From the NCBI RefSeq assembly GCF_019679455.1, contig NZ_JAIEZQ010000002.1, positions 434,001 to 498,000 on the forward strand: a DNA stretch of 64,000 nt. Direction: 5' to 3'. How positions within the stretch are numbered: the first letter of the stretch is position 1; each line of letters opens with the position of its first letter. The position numbers were made by a program, and so were the translations under genes. The notes below the pieces were generated by a model that made no database searches, was not told the origin of the DNA, and saw only the letters and a program-made list of their open reading frames with translations. This document shows, one piece after another, positions 21,066 through 30,745 of this stretch. The stretch is from Nocardioides jiangsuensis (GTDB taxonomy: Bacteria; Actinomycetota; Actinomycetes; Propionibacteriales; Nocardioidaceae).

Positions 21066-21317
21066 GCGGCCCGTCCGCGGGTTGGCAAAGCCTCCCTCGC
21101 GTTCGGGCGTGTCGCTTCCGAACACGGTGAGACCGTCGTACCTTCGCATCAATGGCGAGTGGGGAAGCTCGCCGTTCGGGAGGCCCGTTCGTGAGTCGTC
21201 ACGACCCAGCACCATCCGGAGGTCCGCACTCGGACTTTCGGGCCTGCTCCCGGTCCACATCTGACAGCTGAGGACCGGGGCGCTGAGTGCGTGCGTCGGT
21301 CCGCGAGGGGACGAACC

Positions 21318-22670
21318 GTGGCTGCAAGCAAGAGCACCACTCGACGGAACAGCGCAGCGCCCGAGGCGGTGGCGGATCCCTCGATCCGCACCTACGTCCT
21401 CGACACCAGCGTGCTGCTCGCCGACCCCGGTGCGCTGGGGAGGTTCGACGAGCACGAGGTGGTCCTGCCCGTCGTCGTGATCACCGAGCTGGAGGGCAAG
21501 CGACACCACCCCGAGCTCGGCTACTTCGCCCGGGCCGCGCTGCGCATGCTCGACGAGCTGCGGGTGCTGCACGGCCGGCTCGACGAGCCGGTGCCGGTGG
21601 GGGAGTCCGGCGGGACGATCCGCGTGGAGCTGAACCACACCGACCCGGCGTCGCTGCCCTCGGGCTTCCGGCTCGGCGACAACGACTCCCGGATCCTCGC
21701 GGTCGCCCGCAACCTCGCCAACGAGGGCCGCTCGGTCACCCTCGTCTCCAAGGACCTGCCGATGCGGATCAAGGCGTCGTCGGTCGGCCTGGACGCCCAG
21801 GAGTACCGCGCCGAGCTCGCCGCCGAGTCCGGCTGGACCGGGATGGCCGAGCTCGAGGTCGCCGCCGCGGAGATCGACGAGCTGTACGACGACGGGGTGC
21901 TCGACCTCGCGGAGGCCCGTGACCTGCCCTGCCACACCGGGCTGGTGCTGCTCTCCGACCGCGGGAGCGCCCTCGGCCGGGTCAAGGCCGACAAGCGGGT
22001 GCACCTGGTCCGCGGCGACCGGGAGGCGTTCGGCGTCCACGGCCGCTCCGCGGAGCAGCGGATCGCCCTCGAGATGCTGCTCGACCCCGAGGTCGGCATC
22101 GTCTCCCTCGGCGGCCGCGCCGGCACCGGCAAGTCGGCGATGGCGCTGTGCGCGGGCCTGGAGGCGGTGATGGAGCGCCGCCAGCACAAGAAGGTCGTGA
22201 TCTTCCGCCCGCTGTACGCCGTCGGCGGCCAGGAGCTCGGCTACCTGCCCGGCAGCGAGTCCGAGAAGATGTCGCCGTGGGCCCAGGCGGTCTTCGACAC
22301 GCTCGGCGCGCTCACCTCGCCCGACGTGATCGAGGAGGTCATGGACCGGGGCATGCTCGAGGTGCTGCCGCTGACGCACATCCGCGGCCGCTCGCTGCAC
22401 GACGCCTACGTGATCGTGGACGAGGCGCAGTCCCTCGAGCGCAACGTCCTGCTCACCGTGCTCTCCCGGATCGGCGCGAACTCCAAGGTGGTCCTCACGC
22501 ACGACGTCGCGCAGCGGGACAACCTGCGGGTGGGGCGCCACGACGGTGTCGTCGCGGTCGTGGAGAAGCTCAAGGGGCACCCGCTGTTCGCGCACGTCAC
22601 CCTCACCCGGTCGGAGCGTTCGCCGATCGCGGCCCTTGTGACGGAGATGCTCGAACACGTGGTGTTGTGA
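21318..22670 (+). CDS. phoH2: PhoH2: PIN-domain RNase fused to PhoH ATPase/helicase
   Basis: A 450-residue fusion. Residues about 15-140 are a PIN nuclease domain with acidic residues in [18 protein letters not shown] and [10 protein letters not shown]. The C-terminal half is the PhoH P-loop ATPase with Walker [12 protein letters not shown] and Walker B VIVDEAQS. PhoH2 proteins unwind and cleave RNA in an ATP-dependent manner and are common in actinobacteria. I chose the GTG at 21318 because GAGGGG lies 7 bases upstream. The 250-bp upstream gap (21066-21317) holds no gene or element that I can support. Confidence 0.93.
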   Translation: MAASKSTTRRNSAAPEAVADPSIRTYVLDTSVLLADPGALGRFDEHEVVLPVVVITELEGKRHHPELGYFARAALRMLDELRVLHGRLDEPVPVGESGGTIRVELNHTDPASLPSGFRLGDNDSRILAVARNLANEGRSVTLVSKDLPMRIKASSVGLDAQEYRAELAAESGWTGMAELEVAAAEIDELYDDGVLDLAEARDLPCHTGLVLLSDRGSALGRVKADKRVHLVRGDREAFGVHGRSAEQRIALEMLLDPEVGIVSLGGRAGTGKSAMALCAGLEAVMERRQHKKVVIFRPLYAVGGQELGYLPGSESEKMSPWAQAVFDTLGALTSPDVIEEVMDRGMLEVLPLTHIRGRSLHDAYVIVDEAQSLERNVLLTVLSRIGANSKVVLTHDVAQRDNLRVGRHDGVVAVVEKLKGHPLFAHVTLTRSERSPIAALVTEMLEHVVL

Positions 22671-22766
22671 CGATCCAATAACAGTTGTCGCCTCGCTGGG
22701 TCGAAACGTCCGGGACTGGCTACCCGGTCATGGACACGTCTACCGGCACACGGTAGAAAGACGAGT

Positions 22767-22796
22767 GACGCGGTGTGGTTCAGATCACACCGCGTC
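22767..22796. promoter_or_regulatory. CRP/GlxR-like site inside an 11-bp inverted repeat
   Basis: The core TGTGG-TTCAGA-TCACA (22774-22789) matches the cAMP receptor protein consensus TGTGA-N6-TCACA with one mismatch. It sits within longer arms GACGCGGTGTG and CACACCGCGTC. The site ends 34 bp before the ATG of the sugar-binding protein. It is the likely carbon-catabolite control point of the alpha-galactoside operon. Confidence 0.65.
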
Positions 22797-22830
22797 CGAG
22801 CCAGCAGGTCAGGCCCAGCGAGGAGACGAC

Positions 22831-24174
22831 ATGAGACGCAGGAACAACCGGGTGCTCTCACTCGGAGTGATGTGCACGACCGTGGCCATGCTGACGGCAG
22901 GGTGCCTGTCCGGCGGCGGTGACGGCGGCAGCAGCGGCGGTGGCGGCGGGGGAGGCACCGACGACGGTGACGGCGTCGTCGAGATCATCGGCGCCTTCGG
23001 CGGTGTCGAGGCCGACTCCTTCGAGAAGGAGATCAAGTCCTTCGAGGACGAGAGCGGCATCGACATCCAGTACACCGGCACCCAGGACTTCCAGACCATC
23101 ATCACCAGCAAGGTCCGCGCCGGCGACACCCCCGACATCGGCATCTTCCCGCAGCCGGGCACGCTGACGCAGCTCGGCGAGGACGGCGAGGTCGCGCCGA
23201 TCGACGACTACCTCGACACCGCAGCGCTCGAGAAGACCCTGATCCCGGGCCTCCTCGACGCCGGGGCGGGGGAGGACGGCACGACCTACGGCGCGCCGAT
23301 GCGGGTCGCGGTCAAGAGCCTCGTGTTCGTGCCCAAGAAGGCCTACTCCGAGGGTGGCTACTCCACCGAGCCCGCCTCGATCCAGGAGCTCATCCAGATC
23401 GGCGACCAGATCAAGGCGGACGGCGTCGCGCCGTGGTGCATCGGCTACGGCTCCGACGCCGCCACCGGCTGGGTGGGCACCGACTGGATCGAGGAGTACA
23501 TGCTCCGGCTGCACGGTCCCGAGGTGTACGACCAGTGGGTCTCCCACGAGATCCCCTTCGACGACCCGAAGGTGCAGGAGGCGTTCGACGCCTACGGCGA
23601 GATCGTCAAGACGGAGGGCAACGTGCGCGGCGGCGCCGAGGCCGTGATCAACACGCCCTTCGCGGAGGCCGGGACCCCCGCCTTCGAGACCCCGCCGGGC
23701 TGCATGATGCAGCGCCAGGGCAACTTCATCACGGGCTTCTTCCCCGAGGACATCCAGGCGAACCTCGACGAGTCGGTCGACGTCTTCTACTTCCCGGCCT
23801 ACGAGGGCGGGTACGACGGGAACCCGGTGCTCGGAGGCGGTGACCTCGCCGCGTCGTTCAACGCCGACGACGAGGAGACCACCAAGGTGATGGAGTACCT
23901 CAGCGGTGAGGACTTCGGGAAGTCGTGGGCCGGGGACGGCGGCTGGCTGTCGCCGCACAGCACCTTCGACACCTCGCTCTACCCCGACGAGACGACGCGC
24001 AAGGTCGGCGAGATCGCAGCCAACGCCGACGTGTTCCGGTTCGACGCCTCCGACCTGATGCCGACCGAGGTCGGCGGCGGAAGCTTCTGGACCGGGATGG
24101 TCGAGTGGACGACCGGCGACAAGACGACCGAAGAGGTCACTCAGGAGATCGAGCAGTCCTGGCCGTCCTCGTGA
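22831..24174 (+). CDS. ABC transporter sugar-binding lipoprotein
   Basis: A 447-residue extracellular solute-binding lipoprotein. The signal peptide ends in the lipobox LTAGC (C25) and is followed by a Gly/Ser-rich linker. The mature part is a family 1 carbohydrate-binding protein (TGTQDFQTIITSKVRAGDTPDIGIFPQ, APMRVAVKSLVFVPKKAYSE), similar to alpha-glucoside or galactoside binders. AGGAGACG precedes the ATG. It heads an operon with two permeases and a GH36 alpha-galactosidase, so alpha-galactosides such as melibiose or raffinose are likely ligands. A strong hairpin follows the stop. Confidence 0.9.
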   Translation: MRRRNNRVLSLGVMCTTVAMLTAGCLSGGGDGGSSGGGGGGGTDDGDGVVEIIGAFGGVEADSFEKEIKSFEDESGIDIQYTGTQDFQTIITSKVRAGDTPDIGIFPQPGTLTQLGEDGEVAPIDDYLDTAALEKTLIPGLLDAGAGEDGTTYGAPMRVAVKSLVFVPKKAYSEGGYSTEPASIQELIQIGDQIKADGVAPWCIGYGSDAATGWVGTDWIEEYMLRLHGPEVYDQWVSHEIPFDDPKVQEAFDAYGEIVKTEGNVRGGAEAVINTPFAEAGTPAFETPPGCMMQRQGNFITGFFPEDIQANLDESVDVFYFPAYEGGYDGNPVLGGGDLAASFNADDEETTKVMEYLSGEDFGKSWAGDGGWLSPHSTFDTSLYPDETTRKVGEIAANADVFRFDASDLMPTEVGGGSFWTGMVEWTTGDKTTEEVTQEIEQSWPSS

Positions 24175-24179
24175 TCTGA

Positions 24180-24209
24180 GGTGGCGGGGCCGTCCGCGGC
24201 CCCGCCACC
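24180..24209 (+). other. Intercistronic hairpin after the binding-protein gene
   Basis: A perfect 13-bp stem (GGTGGCGGGGCCG with its complement) and a 4-base loop, 5 bases after the binding-protein stop and inside the operon. It may partly terminate transcription or protect the upstream mRNA. Either would give more binding protein than permease. Confidence 0.7.
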
Positions 24210-24267
24210 CTCCCCAGTGAGCTCCCGCACTGCCGTCGCCGAGGAGGCGACCGGCTAAGGAAGGGTC

Positions 24268-25482
24268 GTGAAGCAGGTGTCCACGAAGTCTGAAGACAGC
24301 GCGAGCGTGGCGGAGCCGCCTCCCCCGCCCGCCCCTCGGCGAGGCGGGCGGACCTACGAGGAGATCGAGGCCGTCAACAGCAAGCAACGCAAGGTCAAGC
24401 TGGCGGTGGGCACCGTCGGCCTGGTGGTCTCCCTGTACGTGGTCGTCACGGTGTTCCAGGCGCTGGCCCTGTTCGCCGACGACATCCCCCGTCTGCTCCA
24501 GGGAGTGATCGCGGTCATCGCCGGTGTCGGCGGGGCGGCGCTCCTGTTCTACTTCATCAACATGGTGGTCGAGGGCTTCCCCCGGCGCTTCTCCGAGGGC
24601 GTCATCCCCTACGCCTTCCTCCTGCCCGCGATGCTGCTGATCGGCGTCATGCTGATCTACCCGACGGTGCAGACGATCAACTTCAGCTTCGCCGACGCCG
24701 ACAGCGAGGTGTACGTCGGCCTCCAGAACTACATCGACGTCTTCCAGGATCCCGACTTCCAGGAGTCGATCTTCAACAACATCCTGTGGCTGATCATCGT
24801 CCCCGCCGTCACGGTGGTCATCGGGGTCGTGGTCGCGGTGCTCGCCGACAACCTCTCGACCAACGGCGAGAAGATCTCCAAGAGCTTCATCTTCGTGCCG
24901 ATGGCGATCTCGTTCGTCGGTGCCGCGGCGATCTGGAGCCTGATCTACCAGTACGACCCGCCGGGCGACACCCAGACCGGCCTGCTCAACGCGATCTGGG
25001 TCGGCCTCGGCAACCTGGTCGGCGCGAGCGTGGAGCCGGTGGCCTGGCTGAGCGTCTCGACGTTCAGCCTCAACGACATCCTGCTCATGGTGATCGTGAT
25101 CTGGCTGCAGGCGGGCTTCTCGATGATCCTGCTGTCCTCGGCGATCAAGGGCGTGCCCGAGGAGACGATCGAGGCGGCGCGGATCGACGGCGCCAACGAG
25201 TTCCAGATCTTCCGGCAGGTGGTGATCCCGCAGATCCGGGGCACGATGATCACCGTCTTCATCACCGTGCTGATCATGGTGCTGAAGATCTTCGACATCG
25301 TCTACGTCACCACCAACGGTCGCGACGGGACCAACGTGATCGCGAACCTGTTCTTCCAGGAGATCTTCCGCACCGGGGACAACGGGATCGCGTCGGCCAT
25401 CGTGGTGATCCTGCTGATCGCCGTGATGCCGGTGCTCATCTACCAGGTCAGGCACTTCCGCCGAGAGGAGACAGAGCGATGA
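24268..25482 (+). CDS. Sugar ABC transporter permease (MalF/AglF type)
   Basis: A 404-residue inner-membrane permease with about eight helices. A 70-residue cytoplasmic N-terminus rich in Pro and charged residues precedes the first helix. The cytoplasmic EAA loop that contacts the ATPase reads EAARIDGANEFQIFRQVVIP. The GTG start follows AAGGAAGGG. The stop overlaps the second permease start (ATGA). The larger of the two permeases, it corresponds to the MalF position. No ATPase gene is in the operon, so a shared MsiK-like ATPase encoded elsewhere is inferred. Confidence 0.9.
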   Translation: MKQVSTKSEDSASVAEPPPPPAPRRGGRTYEEIEAVNSKQRKVKLAVGTVGLVVSLYVVVTVFQALALFADDIPRLLQGVIAVIAGVGGAALLFYFINMVVEGFPRRFSEGVIPYAFLLPAMLLIGVMLIYPTVQTINFSFADADSEVYVGLQNYIDVFQDPDFQESIFNNILWLIIVPAVTVVIGVVVAVLADNLSTNGEKISKSFIFVPMAISFVGAAAIWSLIYQYDPPGDTQTGLLNAIWVGLGNLVGASVEPVAWLSVSTFSLNDILLMVIVIWLQAGFSMILLSSAIKGVPEETIEAARIDGANEFQIFRQVVIPQIRGTMITVFITVLIMVLKIFDIVYVTTNGRDGTNVIANLFFQEIFRTGDNGIASAIVVILLIAVMPVLIYQVRHFRREETER

Positions 25483-26342
25483 GCGCCAACACGGAGGGTG
25501 GACGCAAGCGCAGCTGGTTCTCCATCCTGACCATGACCTTCCTCTGCCTGCTGTGGACCGTGCCGACGCTGGGGCTGCTGGTCAGCTCGTTCCGTCCGCG
25601 GATCGACATCGAGCGCAACGGCTGGTGGACCGCGCTGTTCAACTTCTTCGACACCACGTGGACCACCAGCAATTACAGCAACGTGCTGACCCAGAAGGAC
25701 ATGGCCGGCTCGTTCGTGAACAGCATCGTGGTCGCGGTGCCGGCGACGATCCTGCCGATCATGTTCGCCGCCTTCGCGGCGTACGCCTTCACGTTCATGA
25801 GCTTCCGGGGCAAGGACGTGCTGTTCGTCCTGATCGTGGCGCTGATGGTGGTGCCGATCCAGGCGGCGTTCGTCCCGCTGCTGACCCTGCTGGGGCCGGA
25901 CGGGCTGGACATCAACGGCGAGTACCTCGCGGTGTGGATCCTGCACACCGGGTTCGGCATGCCGCTGGCGATCTACACGATCCGCAACTACATGAGCACG
26001 CTGCCACGCACGGTGATCGAGTCGGCCAAGATCGACGGGGCGACCCACTTCCAGACGTTCTGGCGGCTGATCGTGCCGATGTCGGTGCCGGTGCTCGCGG
26101 CGTTCGCGATCCTGCAGTTCCTGTGGGTCTGGAACGACCTCCTGATCGCGCTGCTCTTCCTGGGGTCGGGCGACAAGTCCACCGTGATCGTGAACCTGGC
26201 CAGCCTGCTGGGCACCCAGGGCCAGGGCGCGGAGCTGCTCACGGCGGGCGCGTTCATCTCGATGCTCGTCCCGCTGCTGGTGTTCTTCGGCCTCCAGCGC
26301 TACTTCGTCCGCGGCCTCACGGCAGGAGCGGTCAAGGGGTGA
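25479..26342 (+). CDS. Sugar ABC transporter permease (MalG/AglG type)
   Basis: A 287-residue permease with six predicted membrane helices. The EAA motif reads ESAKIDGATHFQTFWRLIVP, and the C-terminus RYFVRGLTAGAVKG is typical of MalG-type sugar permeases. It overlaps the first permease by 4 bases at its start and the alpha-galactosidase by 4 bases at its end, so transport and hydrolysis genes are co-translated. With the upstream permease it forms the membrane channel for the lipoprotein-delivered sugar. Confidence 0.92.
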   Translation: MSANTEGGRKRSWFSILTMTFLCLLWTVPTLGLLVSSFRPRIDIERNGWWTALFNFFDTTWTTSNYSNVLTQKDMAGSFVNSIVVAVPATILPIMFAAFAAYAFTFMSFRGKDVLFVLIVALMVVPIQAAFVPLLTLLGPDGLDINGEYLAVWILHTGFGMPLAIYTIRNYMSTLPRTVIESAKIDGATHFQTFWRLIVPMSVPVLAAFAILQFLWVWNDLLIALLFLGSGDKSTVIVNLASLLGTQGQGAELLTAGAFISMLVPLLVFFGLQRYFVRGLTAGAVKG

Positions 26343-28483
26343 GCCTCACGCACGACTCGTTCTACCGGCGAGCAGCAGGCAGCAGCCTGCTGCTCGCCGT
26401 GTGTGACGACGGCCAGGGGGCCACGGTGCCGGTGCTGCTGCACTGGGGCGCGGACCTCGGGGACCTGGGCGAGGACGACGTCGCCGCGATCGTCCGGGCG
26501 CGCACCCCGACCGTGCCGCACAGCGCGCTGGACCAGCCGCGCTGGCTCGCGGCGCTGCCCGAGACGGTCACCGGCTTCACCGGGACCCCGGCCGTCGAGG
26601 GGGTCCGGGCCGGCGCGACCGGGCCCTGGGCGCCGCGGTTCGACGCCTGGAGCCTGACCCATGACGGCCACACCGCCAACCTCCGGGCGGCCGACGAGGA
26701 GAGCGGCCTGACCGTGGCCCTCACCGTCGGGATGGACGAGGACGGCGTGGTGATGACGCGCTCCTCGCTGACCAACACCGGTCCCGGTGACTACACGGTG
26801 AGCGCGCTGCGCTGCGTGCTGCCGGTCGGACCCGAGGCCACGGAGGTGCTCGACCTGACCGGCCGCTGGACCCGCGAGCGCTCCCCGCAGCGGCGCCCGT
26901 TCGCCCAGGGAACCTGGCAGCGCTCGGGACGGCACGGGCGCACCGGGCACGACGCGACCCTGGTGATGGTGGCGGGCACGCCCTCCTTCGGCTTCCGGAC
27001 CGGCAGCGTCTGGGGCGTGCACCTGGCCTGGAGCGGCGACCACGTGCACTACGCGGAGCGCACCCCCGAGGGGGAGTCCCTGCTCGGCGCGCACGAGCTG
27101 CTCGGGCCCGGCGAGCTGGTGCTCGCGCCGGGAGAGGCGTACACCACGCCGTGGCTGCTCGGCTCCTGGTCCGGCGAGGGCCTGGACCCGATGAGCCACC
27201 GGCTGCACGCGTGGGTGCGCCGCAGCGCCCGGCGCCGTCCGGCGACCCGTCCGGTCATGCTCAACACCTGGGAGGCGGCGTACTTCGACCACGACCTCGA
27301 GAAGCTCAGCCGGCTGGCCGACGCCGGTGCGGCCGTGGGCGTCGAGCGGTTCGTGCTCGACGACGCGTGGTTCAAGGGCCGCCGGAACGACTACGCCGGC
27401 CTCGGCGACTGGACCGTCGACCCGGAGGTCTGGCCGCAGGGGCTGCACCCGCTGGTCGACCACGTCCGCGGGCTCGGGATGGAGTTCGGGCTCTGGGTGG
27501 AGCCGGAGATGGTGAACCTCGACTCCGACCTGGTCCGCGAGCACCCCGACTGGGTGCTGCGAGGTCGTTCCGCGCTGCCCCCGGAGTGGCGCCACCAGCA
27601 GGTGCTCGACCTGCAGAACCCCGCCGCGTTCAGCCACATCCGGGACGCGCTGGGCGCCCTCCTGCACGAGTACGACATCAGCTACCTGAAGTGGGACCAC
27701 AACCGTGACCTCGTCGACACCTCCCACGCCGGGCGCCCCGCCGTGCACGGGCAGACCCGCGCGCTCTACGCGCTGATCGACGACCTCAAGGGGGAGCACC
27801 CGCACCTGGAGATCGAGACCTGCGCCTCCGGCGGCGGCCGTGTCGACGCCGGCATCCTGCTGCGCACCGACCGGGTGTGGCCCAGCGACACCATCGACGC
27901 GCTCGAGCGCCAGCACATCCAGCGGTGGACGACGCTGCTGGTGCCGCCGGAGCTGGTCGGCACCCACGTCGGAGGGCCGGAGGCGCACACCACCGGCCGC
28001 CGGCACCGGCTCGGCTTCCGGGCGGCGACCGCGCTGCTGGGCCACTTCGGCGTGGAGTGGGACATCTCCGTGGTCCCGGCGCAGGAGCGCGAGGAGCTGG
28101 CCGGCTGGATCGCGACGTACAAGCAGGTCCGCGAGCTGGTCGGGTCCGGGCTGCTGGTGCGCGGCGACCACCCCGACCCGGCCCTGCTCGTCACGGGCGT
28201 GGTGTCCCGGGACCGGGCCGAGGCCGTCTACGTCCTCGCGACGGTCGCCAGCTCGGCAACGCAGACACCCCTGCCGGTGCGGCTGCCGGGACTCGACCCG
28301 GACCGCCGGTACGCCGTGGAGCGGATCGGTCCCGAGGAGGGCGGACCGCTCGTCGACATGGGGCAGTCGTGGCTCGGCGGGGAGCCGCTGGTCCTCCCCG
28401 GGTCGGTGCTCGGTGCTGCCGGCGTCCGCCTGCCCGTGCTGCCGCCCGAGTCCGCCCGGGTCCTCCGGGTTTCGGTGATATGA
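26339..28483 (+). CDS. GH36 alpha-galactosidase
   Basis: A 714-residue glycoside hydrolase family 36 alpha-galactosidase without a signal peptide, so imported oligosaccharides are cut in the cytoplasm. An N-terminal beta-supersandwich precedes the TIM barrel. The barrel carries FVLDDAWFKGRRNDYAGLGDW, the nucleophile D453 in YLKWDHNRD and the acid/base D517 in PSDTIDALERQHIQ. The GTG start overlaps the permease stop (GTGA). Length is normal for the family. It is the last gene of the operon and defines its likely substrates (raffinose-family sugars, melibiose). Confidence 0.93.
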   Translation: MSLTHDSFYRRAAGSSLLLAVCDDGQGATVPVLLHWGADLGDLGEDDVAAIVRARTPTVPHSALDQPRWLAALPETVTGFTGTPAVEGVRAGATGPWAPRFDAWSLTHDGHTANLRAADEESGLTVALTVGMDEDGVVMTRSSLTNTGPGDYTVSALRCVLPVGPEATEVLDLTGRWTRERSPQRRPFAQGTWQRSGRHGRTGHDATLVMVAGTPSFGFRTGSVWGVHLAWSGDHVHYAERTPEGESLLGAHELLGPGELVLAPGEAYTTPWLLGSWSGEGLDPMSHRLHAWVRRSARRRPATRPVMLNTWEAAYFDHDLEKLSRLADAGAAVGVERFVLDDAWFKGRRNDYAGLGDWTVDPEVWPQGLHPLVDHVRGLGMEFGLWVEPEMVNLDSDLVREHPDWVLRGRSALPPEWRHQQVLDLQNPAAFSHIRDALGALLHEYDISYLKWDHNRDLVDTSHAGRPAVHGQTRALYALIDDLKGEHPHLEIETCASGGGRVDAGILLRTDRVWPSDTIDALERQHIQRWTTLLVPPELVGTHVGGPEAHTTGRRHRLGFRAATALLGHFGVEWDISVVPAQEREELAGWIATYKQVRELVGSGLLVRGDHPDPALLVTGVVSRDRAEAVYVLATVASSATQTPLPVRLPGLDPDRRYAVERIGPEEGGPLVDMGQSWLGGEPLVLPGSVLGAAGVRLPVLPPESARVLRVSVI

Positions 28484-28624
28484 CCTGACCGTGTTGTGTC
28501 GTAGAACACGACGTGTACGCTGACGGACGATTTGCACCTGTGGAGCACATCCGGGATGGTGGAGAACTTGCCCAGCGCCCCCCGGGCTCCGACCTTGTAG
28601 TCAACCGTTTGCGAGAGATCGTCT

Positions 28625-29272
28625 GTGCCGAAACGCGATACGTACGTTCCGAGACACCGGAACGCACCCGCTGAACCTGCGCTGAAGAGAAGCCTTCGCA
28701 AGTCAGTCCTCTACTCCGGTGTCGCCGTCGCCGCGACCGGACTCGCCGTCACCGGCGGCGTCGTGGTCAAGGACGAGGCCCCCGCCGACTCCGCGGCCGC
28801 CACCATCGCCGCGGCCCAGTCCGAGCAGGCCGACCAGCCCGTCCCCGCGGGGCTGTCCGACCGTGGCTCCGACACCGTCTCCCGGTCCGACCGCCGGACC
28901 TCCGTGGAGAAGGAGCGCGCCCTCGACCAGGCCTCGGGGGGCCAGGTCACCCGCACCGAGGACCTGGCCAGCCAGGACCCGCGCGACATCGCCCGCCAGA
29001 TGCTGCCCGAGTTCGGGTTCTCCGAGGGCGAGTTCAGCTGCCTCGACTCCCTGTGGGTCAGCGAGAGCGACTGGGACATGAACGCCGACAACCCGACGTC
29101 CACGGCCTACGGCATCCCGCAGGCCCTGACCGGCGGCACCCACGACAACCTGCCGGCGGACTACATGACCAACCCGGCGAGCCAGATCGAGTGGGGCCTG
29201 GGCTACATCCGGGACTCCTACGGCAGCCCGTGCGCCGCCTGGGAGTTCAAGCAGGCCAACAACTGGTACTGA
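28625..29272 (+). CDS. Exported transglycosylase-like protein (lysozyme-like C-terminal domain)
   Basis: A 215-residue secreted or membrane-anchored protein. A basic N-terminus and a hydrophobic segment (about residues 28-50) form a signal anchor. A Ser/Asp/Gln-rich spacer follows. The last 80 residues are a lysozyme-like domain of the kind found in aggregation-promoting and transglycosylase-like proteins (FSCLDSLWVSESDW, TAYGIPQAL, QIEWGLGYIRDSYG). The Glu in VSESDW is the probable catalytic acid. The role is cell-wall remodelling. The 141-bp upstream gap has a small hairpin (28498-28512) but no riboswitch that I can recognise. Confidence 0.85.
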   Translation: MPKRDTYVPRHRNAPAEPALKRSLRKSVLYSGVAVAATGLAVTGGVVVKDEAPADSAAATIAAAQSEQADQPVPAGLSDRGSDTVSRSDRRTSVEKERALDQASGGQVTRTEDLASQDPRDIARQMLPEFGFSEGEFSCLDSLWVSESDWDMNADNPTSTAYGIPQALTGGTHDNLPADYMTNPASQIEWGLGYIRDSYGSPCAAWEFKQANNWY

Positions 29273-29310
29273 GCCCCTGGGCGCGCCCTGCGGCGCGCGA
29301 CCCGGCGTGA

Positions 29311-29347
29311 GACGAGGCCCTGACCGGCTCCCGGTCAGGGCCTCGTC
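29311..29347. terminator. Terminator overlapping the 3' end of fumC
   Basis: A perfect 17-bp stem (GACGAGGCCCTGACCGG and complement, loop CTC). It lies 38 bases after the transglycosylase-like gene and includes the last codons and stop of convergent fumC. Confidence 0.88.
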
Positions 29348-30717
29348 ATGCGCGCGACGTCGAGCGCCTCGTCGAGCTGCTGCTCGGTCAGGTCGCCCTG
29401 CTCCACGAAGCCCATCTCCACGACGACCTCGCGGATCGTCTTCTCCTCCGCCAGCGCCTTCTTGGCGACCTTGGCGGCGTTCTCGTAGCCGATGTAGCGG
29501 TTGAGCGGCGTCACCACCGAGGGGGAGGACTCCGCGTAGGTCCGCATCCGCTCGACGTTGGCGGTGATCCCGGCGACGCAGCGGTCCGCGAGCAGGCGGC
29601 TGCTCGTGCTCAGCAACCGGATCGACTCGAGCAGGTTCCGGGCGAGGACCGGCATCATCACGTTGAGCTCGAAGTTGCCGGAGGCGCCGGCCACGGTGAC
29701 CGCGGTGTCGTTGCCGATCACCTGCGCGCAGACCATCAGCGTTGCCTCGGGCAGCACCGGGTTCACCTTGCCCGGCATGATGCTCGAGCCCGGCTGCAGG
29801 TCGGGGAGGTTGATCTCGGCGAAGCCGGTGCGCGGACCCGACGACATCCAGCGCAGGTCGTTGCAGATCTTGGTCAGGCTCACCGCGACCGTGCGCAGCT
29901 GGCCCGAGAGCTCCACCAGAGCGTCGCGCGCGCCCTGTGCCTCGAAGTGGTTCCGGGCCTCGGTGAACGGCAGCCCCGTCGACGCGGCGAGCTCCGCGAT
30001 CACCTTCGCCGCGAACCCCTCGGGGGTGTTGATCCCGGTTCCCACCGCCGTACCGCCGAGGGGGAGCTCCGCAACCCGTGGCAGGACCGACTCGAGCCGC
30101 TCGATGCCGAGCCGGACCGCGGCGGCGTACCCGCCGAGCTCCTGGCCGAGCATCACCGGCGTGGCGTCCATCAGGTGGGTCCGGCCGGCCTTGACGACGT
30201 CCTTGAACTCCTCGGCCTTGCCCTCGAGCACCGATGCGAGGTGGTCCAGGGCGGGGACCAGGTCGTGGGTGGTCGCCGCGGTCGCGGCCACATGGATCGA
30301 GGTCGGGAAGGTGTCGTTGCTGGACTGGCTGGCGTTGACGTGGTCGTTGGGGTGTACGTCGACCCCGGCGCGCTGTGCGAGCGAGGCGAGCACCTCGTTC
30401 ATGTTCATGTTCGACGACGTCCCGGAGCCGGTCTGGAAGACGTCGACCGGGAAGTGGTCGTCGTGCCGACCGTCGGCGACCTCGGCGGCGGCGTCACGGA
30501 TCGCCGCGGCCATCGTCTCGTCCACCACGCCCAGCTCGGCGTTGACCTTCGCGGCGGCCGCCTTGACCTGCGCGAGTGCGCGGACGTGCGCGGGCTCGAG
30601 GGTGCTGCCGCTGATCGGGAAGTTCTCCACGGCTCGCTGGGTCTGCGCCCGCCATAGGGCGTCGGCGGGGACCTGGACCTCGCCCATGCTGTCGTGCTCG
30701 GTGCGGAATCCGTCCAT
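29335..30717 (-). CDS. fumC: Class II fumarate hydratase
   Basis: A 460-residue iron-free fumarase that interconverts fumarate and malate in the TCA cycle. The family signature [11 protein letters not shown] and the substrate-site segments [16 protein letters not shown] and [15 protein letters not shown] are intact. The ATG lies 6 nt after the leftward TAGTGT (30724-30729), so it probably has its own leaderless promoter. It is downstream of, and co-directional with, a spermidine-synthase-like gene and a class I fumarase. Two unrelated fumarases thus lie within 4 kb. Confidence 0.95.
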   Translation of the reverse strand: MDGFRTEHDSMGEVQVPADALWRAQTQRAVENFPISGSTLEPAHVRALAQVKAAAAKVNAELGVVDETMAAAIRDAAAEVADGRHDDHFPVDVFQTGSGTSSNMNMNEVLASLAQRAGVDVHPNDHVNASQSSNDTFPTSIHVAATAATTHDLVPALDHLASVLEGKAEEFKDVVKAGRTHLMDATPVMLGQELGGYAAAVRLGIERLESVLPRVAELPLGGTAVGTGINTPEGFAAKVIAELAASTGLPFTEARNHFEAQGARDALVELSGQLRTVAVSLTKICNDLRWMSSGPRTGFAEINLPDLQPGSSIMPGKVNPVLPEATLMVCAQVIGNDTAVTVAGASGNFELNVMMPVLARNLLESIRLLSTSSRLLADRCVAGITANVERMRTYAESSPSVVTPLNRYIGYENAAKVAKKALAEEKTIREVVVEMGFVEQGDLTEQQLDEALDVARMTRP

Positions 30718-30745
30718 GCCGCGACACTACCCGCGGCGGCGGTGG

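Noticed and set aside
19467-22658. A 1063-codon open frame on the minus strand across uppS and phoH2
   Set aside because: Only its last 244 codons (hemolysin III) look like a real protein. The rest is antisense to uppS and phoH2 with the skewed composition of shadow frames in GC-rich DNA.
28484-28624. Cyclic-di-AMP (ydaO-type) riboswitch upstream of the transglycosylase-like gene
   Set aside because: Such riboswitches often precede cell-wall hydrolase genes in actinobacteria, but the conserved GGGGAACC-like core segments are not visible and the gap is short.
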